Shown here piece after piece: positions 12,758-25,800 of a stretch of DNA of 64,000 nt. The notes under the pieces are model-generated. The model was not told the DNA's origin. It did not search any database and was given only the letters and a program-made list of their open reading frames with translations. How positions within the stretch are numbered: position 1 is the first letter of the stretch; every line of letters starts with the position of its first letter. Location of the stretch: the NCBI GenBank assembly GCA_004794785.1, contig SJOL01003146.1, positions 45,092-109,091 of the forward strand, in the 5' to 3' direction. A program made the translations under genes and the position numbers. The DNA is from Opisthorchis felineus. Taxonomy: Eukaryota; Platyhelminthes; Trematoda; Opisthorchiida; Opisthorchiidae.

Positions 12758-15239
12758 ATGCTGTAAGATAATTTGCGCGACTTTGCAAGGAGCTTATTGT
12801 AAAAGGTGTTCTGCTTTGCAGTAGAAAATTCAAGTGGGGACTGCAAACGAAATTTCAGATCACGGTGATCAGTTTTACACAGCGACGACCCTATGCACAT
12901 ATTGTGGAGTTTTCAGGGCTGAATTTATAGCGAAAGGTTGCCTGTAAAGAATATTACCATTGTTTTGAATGTCTACCCAAGGACAGATAGACAATAGGCA
13001 ATTAGGAAACGTTCATGTTTTGCAAATGTGCGTTGCCCCCCAACGTGACCCTCAGTCCCAATGCTTCTTCTGCAAACTTGGCGGGAGATAAATGTAAACT
13101 GACGTCAAGTGGGTTGTTTCAGCCGGATTCTACTCCCATTGTTCGATTTGGTCTGTTTTATAATGCGCATCATTGAACGCCCATGTGTAGAATTAACAAC
13201 AGTCCAACCCCGTTGAGCTGCTTGCTGTCGTTCTCACTGCATGACTTTCATGGTTCCACTGGAATATCATCGCTGCAATTGCTGTCTACAGTCACCAGAA
13301 AGTTAATGTATAAACACACTATGAATCTTTTCCGCCATCCTTCGTCCAGCGTCCTCCTAGAGCTTGGAAAGACCCTACCCTTGGAATAACTGAATTGCTG
13401 ACAAAAATTTGTCTGTGGCCAACTACTGTCGGAGGCGGAGGGTGCATAAAAATGATGAATTTTAGGTAGAAGACGAAAGGTGAAAATGTACTGGAATCTC
13501 TACAGTATACTGTTGAAGTACGTAATCTGTACAATGATCAGTGATTGGAAAAAGACTTACTCCGCAAAAGTTGCAGTTGTCCGCGATTGTCACGTTTTCA
13601 AGCGTTTTTCCATGGCCTTTGTAGCATTGCACTGATTCTACAATAAAGGAATGTTATAAATAAGCTCATCATAGAGGTTCATCTCCTATCGTTGGCGAAA
13701 TACAACGCCCGTTTACTTCGTATCCGCGATTCCTTCTGGTGTGGTCTATTAATTAGAACGACGTTGCAGCGTTGACCAACGAGGCACAGGAAGTCTGTCA
13801 CGTGATATTGCGATTGGTACGAGTTTTAGCCGATTGTATTACTTGTGTGATGCTTTCGCTTTTACTTTGGATTGCATTTATGTAAAACACATTGCTCCAT
13901 AAGTTCTAGTTCGTTTGTTTGTCTGAATGAACTGCACCTATCTGCAGCGAGTTTTTCAATATAGGTGTGTCCCTACGCGTTTGTTACTCTATTCACGCCG
14001 GGTTTTGCTGAAGCCATTCAGAAGCGCTTTCCGGCAGGCTGGTCACTGTCTGTGTGGGTGTTTTTGCTTCAATGATGTTCCCATCCGTCTCAGTTTCTCT
14101 GTTTAGCACCACCGTCGAAATGGGAACATCGGAAATCTGGTAGATCAACCCAGAATTCCTGATCGATTGTCTGATTTGAGTTGGCCAGAACTTCAAAACG
14201 CTGTGAGGCTTTCGTGAATTCTCTGCGTGGTCATTTTTACCGCTTAGTTCGTGAAGCAATGCCGTTCCTAGACATTTTATTCATAAGCCGCAGTCTACAT
14301 TTCTACATTTTTTTCTCTAGAAAGGATGAACGGTTCTAGACAGGCTAGCTTTGACGCATAAGGACGAGCTTAATCAACTGTTTCCGATTCATATCACAGA
14401 TAAGCCAGATGCGGATTTCGTTTATGGTGCAGCGAACCTTGTTTTTGCATTTTTATGAGGTGCGCAACTTCGACGATTCCGAATGGGGATGAAACACCTG
14501 TATAGTGAATGTTCCTTTTTTCAGCGGAGACTGACTTCACTGACAACACGTAATGTCAATTGAAAATGGCCAGATCTCTTCACACTACCATCAAGTTTTA
14601 TAAAAGAATGAATCGAACGCAGTCCACAGTACTGTCCGTAATGAACTGTTGAAACAAATTGCTGAATTGGTCAGTTATGCTGCAACGCAGCAGTCAATCT
14701 CACACTTTCAGAGTGATTTACTCAAATCGGTAACAACCCATGTCAACCGATAGATCTTGTTGGCTCAATAATGACGTGTCCAGTAAAACATCGATTTTGC
14801 CATGAGATGCGTAGAATATTAACAAGTCTTTGTGGCAATCAAGATCGCAGCCCGTGCACTACCAGTTTGCCAAATATTTCGTGGGTGCGCACGTAATTTA
14901 GACAGTAAAACAGCAGGCTTTTCAATGAAGCTCGAGTAATCAGGTGAGTAAAAATTTGCCTTCTCGAATCCTCCTCACGGACAGTGACAGCAGTGACGAC
15001 TAATTCATACTTGCTGCTGAACTGCCATACAACCATGAGCAAACAAAGCCTTAGTGAAGAGTGAAAAGAAAAGAAAAGGGTACGAAAGTGGTGCCAATAA
15101 GCCCCATGTCCTCAAGAAGGACGATCAAGGAAAAGGTACCTTCACCTTTGGACAGAAATGAGAAAACATCCCTGAGCATCATGAACACATCTGAGCACCA
15201 AGGCGCCATCAGCGGGATCAACCCAGCGTCCTTTGCGAA
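12758..15239. other. No gene recognised
   Basis: Short open frames only (minus 13319-13534 and 13993-14259, minus 14839-15042). No retrotransposon block. The far 3' part (15060-15240) may be decayed 3' UTR of the minus-strand retrotransposon that follows. Confidence 0.4.
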
Positions 15240-15850
15240 CCTTACCCATCTAAATACCAGCGCACAACAACGGGAGAAATTTAGCCAGGAAGTCCGTGTA
15301 AGAAATGACAGCTTGTGCACCTCTGATATTGGTTGCGTGCCCTGTATTTCAAGGTTTCCAACATCCTACAAGCAGGATCACGTAGACTCCAGCGAGGAAG
15401 GCGCGAAGACTCATGGCACTCAGTCTGACAATAACCACTTTCATTTCACTCTGAAACGTCACGGCATGTCCAACGCATACCTACCGCCAACAGTCGCTCG
15501 AAACAAAAAGAGCACATTCTTCGGTAGATGGTGGTTGGGCATACGTGACACATGCCCCAAACTCCTCAACCTAGTAGGTTTATTCTATTGCTCCGATGAT
15601 TTGGATTCACTACCAAGTAACCGCTCACGCACCACTTCGTTGCGGACTTGCAGCAGCCAACTTACTATTGCTCTGCTGGGGAGACACCGGTGACGAAACA
15701 CTTGAAGACGTCCAAGGTCCTTGGATCGGAGGAGCCAATCTTATGCCAGGAAAGCTATTACAGTTACCCTCTACATACCGACCTTTAGTTTCATCAAAAT
15801 TCGGTTCTAGAGCCATAAATGACAGAGGTTCACAAATGCCTTTATGGTGC
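15240..15850 (-). mobile_element. RTE-like retrotransposon fossil, subfamily C
   Basis: The minus strand, read with frameshifts, gives RNEVVRERLLGSESKSSEQ, then RLRSLGHVSRMPNHHLPKNV and later SSRLPRWSLRDPACRMLETL followed by RARNQYQRC. These are the LRWLGHVLRMP and RLPGWGPRDP..WLETL blocks in order, with the right spacing. A second copy of this subfamily is at 42190-42690, and the two align base by base over several hundred bases. The 210-codon plus-strand frame 15061-15693 lies largely opposite this element and is not a gene. Confidence 0.75.
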
Positions 15851-18439
15851 GCGCACAAACTTCGTTCTTAAATAGCTCTAAAACACAGTTCCGCACTACG
15901 CAGTTTGTGTCATCGGTTGAATCGTACATGTTAGGTAAACAGACCACGGATGACCTACCTGATCCCATGAAGAAATGGAGTGAGGCCACAGCAACACAGA
16001 GGATAACTTTTCCAAGCATTTTAACGTTACGGCTTTTGTGTTTAGCACAGAACATTTTATATACATTTTTCCCTGTACGATCGGACCCATTTGGCCAATG
16101 GGGATACAACACTGTTTATGGAAAGTAATCTGACCTCTGGAAGACACAATTCTATCTCGGAATAATGTCACTTATGGGACCATAACACCTGTTCAGCCGA
16201 AAAATTGTCCTCTGTATTATACTGCAACGCATACGACCTTTGTTGAAATCGAATCTCATGAAAATCAGCCCATCCAGTCGCATGCACAAATGCGATTTAA
16301 ACGTAGTCCTCAATCTGGATGTACTGCACAACACTCCTTCCCCATTAGGTTTTTAATAATAAGAAGTCGCTGTTAAAGTTTTAGGTGCTAGAGAGTAGGT
16401 TCAAATGACAGTTTTCCCACCATGATTTATCGTCAAGTTAGGTCATTTCTCTGGCGCGTTAACAACCTGAACCCATCCAAATATATGTTCACTAGTCCGA
16501 ATGAATAACGAGAAGACTGTGATTAATGTCCCGTTTCCGGTCACGCTTTTATATTTTAGTCTAATGGGGCTTTCAACGATAAACGTTCATGAACTTCAAA
16601 ACATGGCCAGCTGCCAGCTAGTCCTTGTCGAAGGCCTTTATTGTATTGATGACAACACCCGGGCCAAAGCCATGAAATTCAGCTGGTTTCTATGGCTCTA
16701 CCGAAATTCCTGTAGCCGATCGCAGGCCAAATCGGACAGATTATTCTGGCAGTGCAGCAAAGAAAACTTTCGAGACAGCGTTTCGTGGATTTTAGTTGGG
16801 GGCTTGTTTCAATAAAACAAACCGCATTTAATAGAACAGATTAAACGTGGACCTAAAATCATTGTCTTCACTCCTGGACGCAGGTTATTCACCACACACC
16901 AGCACTCATTTCGGGCTCTAAACTCAAACTACAGAGTAGGTTATGGTGACGGTGGATGTGGTATCTGATTAATGCATCGAAAATGAGGCAACGATCCTCA
17001 AGGAGACGACTGGTTTTCAGCTTAGTACTGCACATGAGGAGCTCAGAATGTTTAAATGATCGATCTGAACGTCCGTAATTCGGCTTCCACCTTGATCTTT
17101 CGTTAGATCCTGTCTGGACTTAGGTACTCAGGCACTTTATCAATCTTGCACACATTTGAGACAGTACAAAGCTCGTAGTGATTTGCTCTGCTGTTGAACG
17201 ACGGTTAAAACTCAGATTGAGCAGATTCAAAGGGCGTTTTCAAATGCTCTTGCACCTAAGTTTCAAGTTCTCCTAATGATTCGAAGCTTTACTTAGTATA
17301 AAATGTCTTCAAAATTATGCCGGATAGAAGTTGAATCTCGACAACGTGTCTTTTTTGAAAGAAAATTCAGTATCGACTCTGAAACAGGTTCGAAAGTTTC
17401 GAAGAGGGCGTTTTCATCTACTGGTGTGGAAGTAGGTCGGAAAGGCAAGTTCCTCCTTCACTCGCGTATACTACTTGACGCTAATTTGTAAGCCAAGCGC
17501 ACGAAATATACTGTGTTCTAGAAAAGTATAACATACTTCCACAGGAAATTAGAACACACGGGTTTATATAGTTTTCTGGGGAGATCTGGATATGGCAACG
17601 TACAAAAACAGCTAGAGCATCCATTGTAAGAACTGGCATATCACATTACCTGCGGTCGGAGATGGAAATTGTGTGGTTCTTCAGTCAGTACTTCATCCCA
17701 CAGGTGAAATCAGTGTACAGTAAGAAGCCAAGAAGCACTACATTTCCCCCGCTTGTTCGGAACTATGAGCAGTCCTCACCTGAAGACTGGCAAAGGAGAT
17801 TCGAATTGGCACCTTCCGCTTGGCAGTAGAAAATAATCATTTGGCCACGACTGGATGATCAGCAGTGCAGTCAACTTAGTTTTTAACGTTTCACATATAA
17901 CACTTCGGAGTGAACTGTTCAGTCATTCACGTGTTCTGATAATTCGTCCGTTCCGTTACCAAAGAAAAAGGTAACGCTTCTCATCCTCTCCCCGAACAAA
18001 ATTTGACAAGGTAATAACGTTGGTTTTAGCGGAGAAGGTTTTAGTGGGGGACAGTGGGATCTCAGTTGAACTTCAAGTTTGTTGTAGTCTTCAACTGAAT
18101 GTTTTGCACAACTTTCATTCGGAGCTGTATTCAAGGTATCCTATTTTCTCTGACATGAAGATGAAGAGTTTTCACCAACTTTACGTTTGGCGTCGTGCGA
18201 AGGCAGGTTGGAATTTTTTGTATTGTTCAATGAGTGTTCTACTTCAAGAGCATTTTGACAGCTTCTCTACATATCCTGTCGTAGACTACTAGAGTGTTTC
18301 CATGCATGAAAGTAAGTTGAGTCAAATCGGTATCGTTTGAAATGGCATCAGCTGAAACTGAAAACATCGAACTGCGTTCTCCTCGCTTGGGGTAGGTATT
18401 AGTCTACATCATACAGATTCATTTATCTTTGACTGGAAA
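15851..18439. other. No firm gene
   Basis: Contains overlapping short frames on both strands (15844-16128 plus, 15807-16171 minus) and one cleaner plus frame at 16501-16815, listed separately. No repeat recognised. Confidence 0.4.
16501..16815 (+). CDS. Unassigned open frame of 104 codons
   Basis: Starts at ATG and ends TAA inside CAATAAAAC, so the stop overlaps an AATAAA polyadenylation hexamer. A possible acceptor (ATATATGTTCACTAG) lies just upstream. The peptide has no recognisable motif. The composition is plausible for a small terminal exon but chance is a fair alternative. Confidence 0.2.
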   Translation: MNNEKTVINVPFPVTLLYFSLMGLSTINVHELQNMASCQLVLVEGLYCIDDNTRAKAMKFSWFLWLYRNSCSRSQAKSDRLFWQCSKENFRDSVSWILVGGLFQ

Positions 18440-18453
18440 GCCAGTCAACGACA

Positions 18454-18513
<60 letters not shown>

Positions 18514-18575
18514 GACAACATCAGTGTTGACACTGATGCTTCACTGCTGTACGACAACGACATCCACTGCGAAGT
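18440..18575 (-). mobile_element. Severely truncated RTE-like subfamily A 3' end
   Basis: Only the last ~60 bases of the element are present: the hairpin CAGTGTTGACACTG at about 18522-18535 and the TGCTGTACGAC segment. They are joined to a long ATC tract, which is the reverse of the element's TGATGA tail. Sequence past about 18560 departs from the other copies. A short 5'-truncated insertion is the simplest reading. Confidence 0.7.
18456..18510. repeat. (ATC)18 microsatellite
   Basis: An uninterrupted ATC tract of 55 bases at the 3' end of a truncated retrotransposon. It probably grew from the element's own short tail. Confidence 0.95.
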
Positions 18576-21373
18576 TGTTCAGGAGACCATTCCCATGTGT
18601 ATGTTTCTTCCCGTTCGCCGTCGCCACATTGGTTGGTTCATCTGTATTCATCCGGTTTACCATTACCACAGGAGAGTATGCAGAACAGTCCGATTGTTAT
18701 GCCAACTTAAATTTTCCATTTTGTCACCTCACTAGTCATTATAACACCAGAATTATCTGCCCGCTCATTCATTAGCGAAACGCCAGTGTTCCGCACTTTT
18801 CTGGGTTAGAATACAGCCTGATTTAACCAGTGGATTAAGACGTCTCACCAGGCTAATTCCGCAGAGTGTGGAATGGTGCTAAAACAGTACCCGGTCCCAC
18901 GAAATCTAGGGACAGTACACCCTTGCCTCACATTCACATAAGGCGACAGCAAATAAAAGGTAGCCTGCATGCCAAAAGAGAGATGAAGAAGAAGAACTGG
19001 GTGAAAATTAGAAACCAAGGGCTCAGACAGTATTCAAATAAATCCCCTGTTAACACCGGTTTCATTTACACATGAGTGCATGTCTCCAGTTACATGAATT
19101 CGGTGACCAAGCTGGTGACAATACGTGATTGAAACTCGAGTAATATGCCTGCTTGATTCGCCTCGAGGAGCGCAAGATGCCTACCGGACCACCGAGGAGG
19201 TTTGGTTAACCCTATGAGTGATGTTTTATCAAGAATATCAACCACTGATGTGGTCCATCTCCTGCAAGACATCTTCTGCCCGTATGGCTTGAAAGCTACG
19301 ATAATAGGCGAGAAGTGCCTCTGAAAAATGGGGCTGGCATGATTTTCGGAAGGTGTAGAACGCTATAGCAATGTCTGAACCAAAATGGCTCTGCGTAACC
19401 CCTACACAACTTTGTCAATTATTTGCCCTGCGCTATTTGAAACCTGTCATTTTGCGCTTTTGGAATGTGATTGAAGACAGCCCGAAAGATTGACCGAAAA
19501 TTCGGCGAGCCACGAACAACTAATATGGATAACGTTAGTCTTGACAAAGATGGTGAAAGTCATCAACACCTAATGTGCTCCGTAAGTGAGTCGTGGACAT
19601 GAGAATTAGTCACCTACAGTGGATTGTTTCACATATTAGGAATATGCTTCAGGTGGATACTGCGCTTAGCTCTTGTCGATTGTTGACAGTGGTTCAGTAC
19701 GTAAGGCATGAATGCATCGAAGACATGTTGTCTCCGAAGGAAGGCTGGGTAATCTAGGATAGTTTGGAATTTCTGAATTTTAGTTCACTGCGAAAATACT
19801 TGTGATCCCACAGTGATTATATTAAATTCAACTGTTTACCATTTCGGTCCCTTTGACTGCACTTGGTCAAATCCACTTTGCCTGTTCTAAGTGTGCAGGA
19901 CTTCCCGTTAATACAGTCGCTATTCAATAAACAGAAGCTTAGCCGTGTCAAAAAATGTGTAACCTCCTGCCAGTTGGTGGAAACAACTACACATTCTACA
20001 GACATTTATAAAAATTGGCTTGACATAACCATGTAGAGGTGAATCGTCAGCCATTCTCGGTGGCATTTCGTAATCCACACCATGCACCATCCAGGAGCAA
20101 AGATAATCGACCGACATCCTGTTGCAGCACGAGTCCTGAGTATTGAAGTAAAAATGTGTTTTAAGCTGCAGAAAACGATCGTCATAGATTGAAACGTAGT
20201 AAACTACTTTAGCTACCACAAGGACAATAGACGGAGCATTCTGCGCTTTCCTATCAAATCGTTGTGCAGTATTCAGGTGTTCGAGCTATGGGACTGAGTA
20301 AGCATATTGGGTATACGCAGAAACAGAGGGTAATTAAGTTCGTTGCCTTTTCTCAGTTTGTCCAAGTGATTGCTCCTTTAGCTAGTGTACTTCTGAAGCC
20401 TTAAGGGAAATCCATCACTCCAGATATGAAAAACTGTTGGGAATATCAATATCCCAAACGCTCTGTATCTTCATGTGTGCTAACTCCTGGCATATTTTCA
20501 AGGTCAAACTATGGATATATATATATATACATTGTCACTTATCCATTATCGCCTGTTGTTCGGGTCACTAAAGTTGTGTCCAAGGTTTTCGTCTCCTTAC
20601 TATTCGCCGCACTAGGAGTCGGGATCAGGCAACATAACTGGGGATAGAGTATCGTCCCAGTCCGCGCATATTATCGTTTGCTCGCTGTGTGATCGAACCA
20701 TAACAAAAAAACACGGTTCTCCTACCACCAAATGATAGCCTAACACTAATGCAAGTAGAGGAAATTATAATTTGGCGGACTTCATTGAACCTGTGGAAAC
20801 ATATATGCGTCCTTTTCTACTGGGTATTTAATCGATTATTTGAGCATCGAATGGAATAGTTCTGGTAACAGCTTCAGATGTGATACGTAGGTTACAGATT
20901 TTCTGAAACTGGCTTTGAGGATCTTACTGATAAGATTGATGTAAATGTCGCCTTTATTGGTCCCTCACTAGAAATGGTCGCCTTGTGTTGGTTACTGACA
21001 TCTAGCCTGCCTACTTGGACTTTGTTAGTAGCTAGAAAATTTGGAGCTGTCAATGTTGCGTTTCACACTGAACTCCCGATAACACATCGAAACATTGCTA
21101 GCCCGGCTGTGTTAAGTGATTGTAGGTCAAGTGACCGCTGATTTGTTCACCGAGCTTGGCACTTTGGTTGCAAAGATTTCGTCACCAATAGTGGGGACAT
21201 CAGTAGTGCGCGCATCAAGTGCCCTCAGGTTTACAGGGCCAAAGCCGAATAAGGTGCAAATTTGAAAGTGACGGATTATCTCGCGGAAAGCGAGCAGCAC
21301 GTAGAAATGACGCGACTTTCTGAGCTTTCCTGGGGAGATCACACAAGATGCTTCACACGTTGTACTTTATCAG
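18576..21373. other. No gene recognised
   Basis: Scattered frames under 100 codons (plus 18524-18775, minus 19920-20219, minus 21127-21342). A motif like part of a hammerhead at 19112-19140 was examined and rejected. The minus frame 21127-21342 lies just downstream of the minus-strand gene and could be its 3' UTR or a further exon. Confidence 0.4.
20514..20530. repeat. (AT)n dinucleotide run
   Basis: GGATATATATATATATAC, a short simple repeat. Confidence 0.9.
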
Positions 21374-22812
21374 TCAAGTAAAGCGAGTTGCACCAAATTC
21401 AGCAAAGTAGTGCCAACCACATCGTTTGTTAATTATCATCATCCACTCAGGTAAAGAAGACCGAAAAATTTCATTACGTGGATGAATATATAGGTGAGAA
21501 ATCAGCTGAATATTATCCTGGTTTGTGATGCTCCCATTCTTGAGTGTGCCACAGTTGGTCATATCGGACATATTTGAACTACCAAGGCCGATTTTCGCAA
21601 GGAAGACTAAACTTCTGTATACCTGGTAGATCCAAACCTCCAGTATGGGATGGATGACAATTTTTTGCAAAACAACCCAACGTATGAGCCTTCGAGGGTT
21701 GGCACCGTTGTTTGCACTGGTCGCCATGGAGTTCACTGCACTTATGATTATGCGAGAGATTTTGTGGTCGAGGTAAACTTTGAAGCTTTGAACAAAATTA
21801 GGTGATTGAACTATGGTACTAGTTGTTGTTCGGTCCAAAAACAACCATGCTTGGAGGGTAGAGCGTATATGCAAACGTTTTCGAGCTTATTGTACAAAAT
21901 CTGTGAGTAGAGGCAGCTAGAAAATTCAGTGTCCCTGGAGCTGAGTTTGAGGGCCGATTTGGGATCAATGTAGTTAGGTACTTTCCGGACATTTGGTGCG
22001 TCATGGAACAGAAGCGTCTGACAAACGTTCCGTAAGGTACTCGCAGCCAGGGGAAGATTAGGGGTTGACTGGTTAACTGGATCTGATATTGCAAGAGGTA
22101 CGACTGAACTGGAGGCAAGAAGATGATAAAATATTTTGTCTTGTTAATATGGAATTGAATGAAAAGTGAGAGAGCAGGAATCACCACCAATGAGTTTTTC
22201 AAGTTTCCAGACATCTCTCAGTAGATGCTGCAGAGAAATGACCACTCTTGTCATTAAAGTACGTAGCATTGACCCCGTCAAGTCCGGAAGTGCGAGGGTC
22301 AGGGTTAGCCCTCCGATGAATGCGATCACCACTGCTTATACGATCGGCTTTATTTCCATGCCACTCAACTATTCAAAAGGATAATATGTTTCGGGTTTAG
22401 AGAGGTTGGATATCAGTTTCAGCATACCGTCATAGAGAAAGTTAGTAATCTTATCATCCAAAGCTGAAGCACCATTCAAAATCGCAGCTCCCATTATATA
22501 CGAGTCGAAGAACTGACATATCCCTGTCGGTAGAAGAATAACGCCGGAAAATTCGACGGACGAAAAAGTGGATGAGAGTGGCAGCAACAGGTGATGAGGC
22601 AATGACCGGAGAAAGCAAATAGGATGGAGATTCCGATAGATGGGTAGTTACAAGCAGCTCAGAGGTCGGTCGCGTCGCTATCTTGATCCAGGATTCGACC
22701 TGAAGCAGGGACAGTTGGCTATAGCGAAACATTTACCTCATAGCCTGCTTGGTACATATGCGTTGTTTGAATAAGCCAGTTGTTGTTGGTGTGCTGAAGT
22801 TCTTCATAGTGC
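21374..22812 (-). CDS. Multi-exon gene with tiny introns, product unknown
   Basis: Six exons join with matching phases on the minus strand: 22812-22737, 22699-22558, 22523-22428, 22368-22213, 22108-21820 and 21785-21374 (stop). Introns are 37, 34, 59, 104 and 34 bases, the short kind known from fluke genes. Most acceptors are pyrimidine-rich (CATCTTCTTGCCTCCAG, TTATTCTTCTACCGACAG). Peptide landmarks in order: HYEELQHTNNNWLIQTTHMY, VESWIKIATRPTSELL, FFDSYIMGAAILNGAS, EWHGNKADRISSGDRIHRRA, IFPWLRVPYGTFVRRF and FKVYLDHKISRIIISAV, about 390 residues, with a hydrophobic stretch near the last exon. I do not recognise the family. Upstream exons must exist (first exon enters in phase 2); the open frame 23325-23002 is a candidate. 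A second frame is open across exons 5-6, but splice phase favours the one given. The donors GTCGAA and GTCTGG are weak. Confidence 0.5.
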
Positions 22813-25800
22813 CTGTCCCAGTGGTAAGTTCTAAATGGCACTCAGCAGAGTCGAATGATTGCAGCCGGGAGAGGAACAAGCATAAAAATGTGTTATCTTT
22901 TGGCGGCCTGCTTCTGGACCATATAATTTGTAAATAGTAACTCTTGTATGCAAGAGTCAAGTGTGGTCAGTCGGAACAACAATGGGAAGGCCCTGAGCCA
23001 ACTATTTCAACTGAATCAGTTGTAAACATGCTAACAAAAAAACGGAGATGAGTGAAAACTCTGCCATGAGTAAGACAGATGGGGTGGAACCGGCTAAGAG
23101 GTGATGAAATGAAATAAATTTACTGTTTAAAACCACAGTGCGATAAGGAGAAGCTGAATGTACAAGGAGAGTGAAGTGATTATTCCGTCCGTTGCACAAC
23201 CGTTCATCTGGTGCAGCGATAAACAGATTGAACAACGGGAAGACATATCTAGCCTTATGTCTGATTGATGGGATGAGTATCCTAGTTTTGTTTGAACAGT
23301 ACTTCTCCAGTCCTTGGGTAATCACTGCGGTTAGAGACTAAACCGCTGAGCCTCGAGCAGCTGATCAGCAGTGCGATCAAATTGCACTTGGACAGGATAC
23401 AGAGCCACTCATTTTCAACAACGGAATTCACATCACGTGGTCACTTGTTGACTGGCTGTTTAAGTGATGAGATAAGTTAACAATGACTCTCGGCTTTTCG
23501 GCATAGATTAAATTCACTTACAGGACAAAACCTCGATCGAAAGGTATCCAGCTTCCATACCCCCAAAAAATTACTTTCGTTAGTCCGCACCGAAAGGGGG
23601 AAGCGCCGGACCCAGGCTCTGCTCGAATAAGGCCTCATTAGTAGTGCACATCCCTGGCCCTGCCGAGATTTGTACCTTGGTCGTCTGACATGGGGGAAGT
23701 GTTATCGCTACTCATTTCTTCACCGGCGAACGTCCGCACGTTTAAGTAATATGATTGGTGACCTAGCTAATCAGCAGACTCAGACAATATACACGAGTCT
23801 AATCACTCAACAACTATTCCGAAAGCATGAACGGAGCCCTGTTGCTCTATCATGTTCGACAAATGTGGGAAATGGTACTCCAAGCGAACAGCATATGTTG
23901 TTAAACCGCATGCAGTTTTCATAGATTAGACGATGCTGCAGTCCCTGTCTGCAGCGTCAGATGCCTACAACCGGTGTATATATTCTGGCCAACCAAATAA
24001 GCCAGTCGGCATGCTAACCAAACGGTTCAGTTTTCCGCGAAAGGAGAAACTGTCAGACTCCTCAGTTGAGTCGCTGTACGTAAGTCCCCGTTGGCTGTTG
24101 GAATCACCTGTGCAACCGCTGCAGTCGATTAAGCATGGTTAGTGAATCAAAGTACCAAACTGATAGCGGTTACTCTGGTGCGCCATGTCGCAACCATGGA
24201 TTAACTGCCCAAAATGTCCGGACGCGTGTGGAATGGTAAGCACAAGGACACGTTTAATTTGACAAACTCCACAATGGAAACACATGGGATTTATATTGGT
24301 AGCCAGCAGGCATTGGGATTTGAGATCGTCAGTATTTTGGGGGTAGGCTGTTTTTATTGATAGGTTAAAGCTTCGTCAGCCTTGGATGGGCTTTTTACGG
24401 GGTAAAATTGGTAAAAACTTTTAGCAACCTTCCCGGATCTAGTGTAGGACAGCTTCTGGAAAGGCTACTTTTAAGCGGCATAACCTTAGTTGATTCCACT
24501 GCGTTATAGGCAGTTTGCTCTCTTTGGCTTCACTTACATGTTCGGCTCCCTTCTCCGCCAGAAAACAGGAGATGCTTCGTGAATTAGTGTGTGACTCATT
24601 CTACAGCCTAACAAATAACTTCACATTTTCCTGATCTGTATGACTCTTGTCCTTTGTGCACTGATGCCTGGGGACACCCTGTCAACACATAGCACTACAA
24701 AGCCTAGTACGTTTTCTTATCCGTAAAATCACGTGGACACCAGTGGGACTGAGGTCGGCAACTTTGATTAATCTCAAGTGCACAGGAACATGTGTCCACT
24801 ATTGGGCACATTGATCCATCAATCGATTTATCCCAAACTCTAATCATAGGGGCAGTTTCTTATACTTGATATTGACCCATTTTGTCACAGTTCAACTAGA
24901 GGAATGTCTCAGAGACGAGAGCTACATTTGCCATTGTAATAAATTATATGACTCCCTAGTTGACTTATGCAGGCCACAAACAAAAGCGGAACAAACATAA
25001 TGCCTTACTTTGCTTACTGAGGCTGTGAAATTGCTTCGACTGAAAGCAACATAAACAGAAAAATGCGCCGCTCTGCTTGGAGGAGTTGATGGGTGCGCTG
25101 TCAGAGATTACGTCCAATGAGCTTGTTAGATAGACAAACTACTAAAACACCTTCCATCCCACTTTCTCCAGATGTGTGTAATCCACTCTTTCTGGAAATC
25201 GGAGAAATAAAAGTTACTCTTGAAAAGCATCGCTAAAATATATGATCACTGCATATAATGTGGTAAATTTGAGTTCAAGTGGCAATCCAAGCCTAAAAAC
25301 GAAACAATCAGGGAAACTAACCAACCCAAGGAAATACTTTCGTCAAGGAGCCAATTTCGGGAGAATGTGGTGTTTTCCCCTCTCGAGGACACAATCCCCC
25401 TTTCAGAACCTTTCTGTCCCTATACCATTGACCCAGGTTCATTTAAATTTAAACGATTCGTCATGAACATAGTTCAGATATTGCTGTTTTATTACTGCGA
25501 ATATAAACCATTGAAATACGCCGTATAAGATGAGACGACCTACAGAACTCAAAAAATTATTGAGATGTAACAACCAATCTTAATTTTCCTTGTTATGTAA
25601 GAAAAAGTCTTCGCAGTTGATCATCTCGTTTGTTGGTTGTTACCCGAGTTTAGCTAGACAGAAAAAATGCAAGTTTCTAAAGCTGCAGATGACCAGGTCT
25701 GGCAAAAATTATATGGGTTGGCCATGTTTTGCCAGTGTATTAATCATGGATACGCAACCTTATAGGTTAGCTGGGAAACCCTGTCACACGCACACAGAAA

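Noticed and set aside
15061..15693. Longest open frame, 210 codons, plus strand
   Set aside because: About its right two thirds is antisense to a recognisable retrotransposon C-terminus, and the peptide has no motif.
19112..19140. Second hammerhead-like string (CTGGTGA ... GAAACTCGAG)
   Set aside because: Core base A6 is G, stem II pairs only if it consumes the required G12, and no tRNA head or stem I is present.
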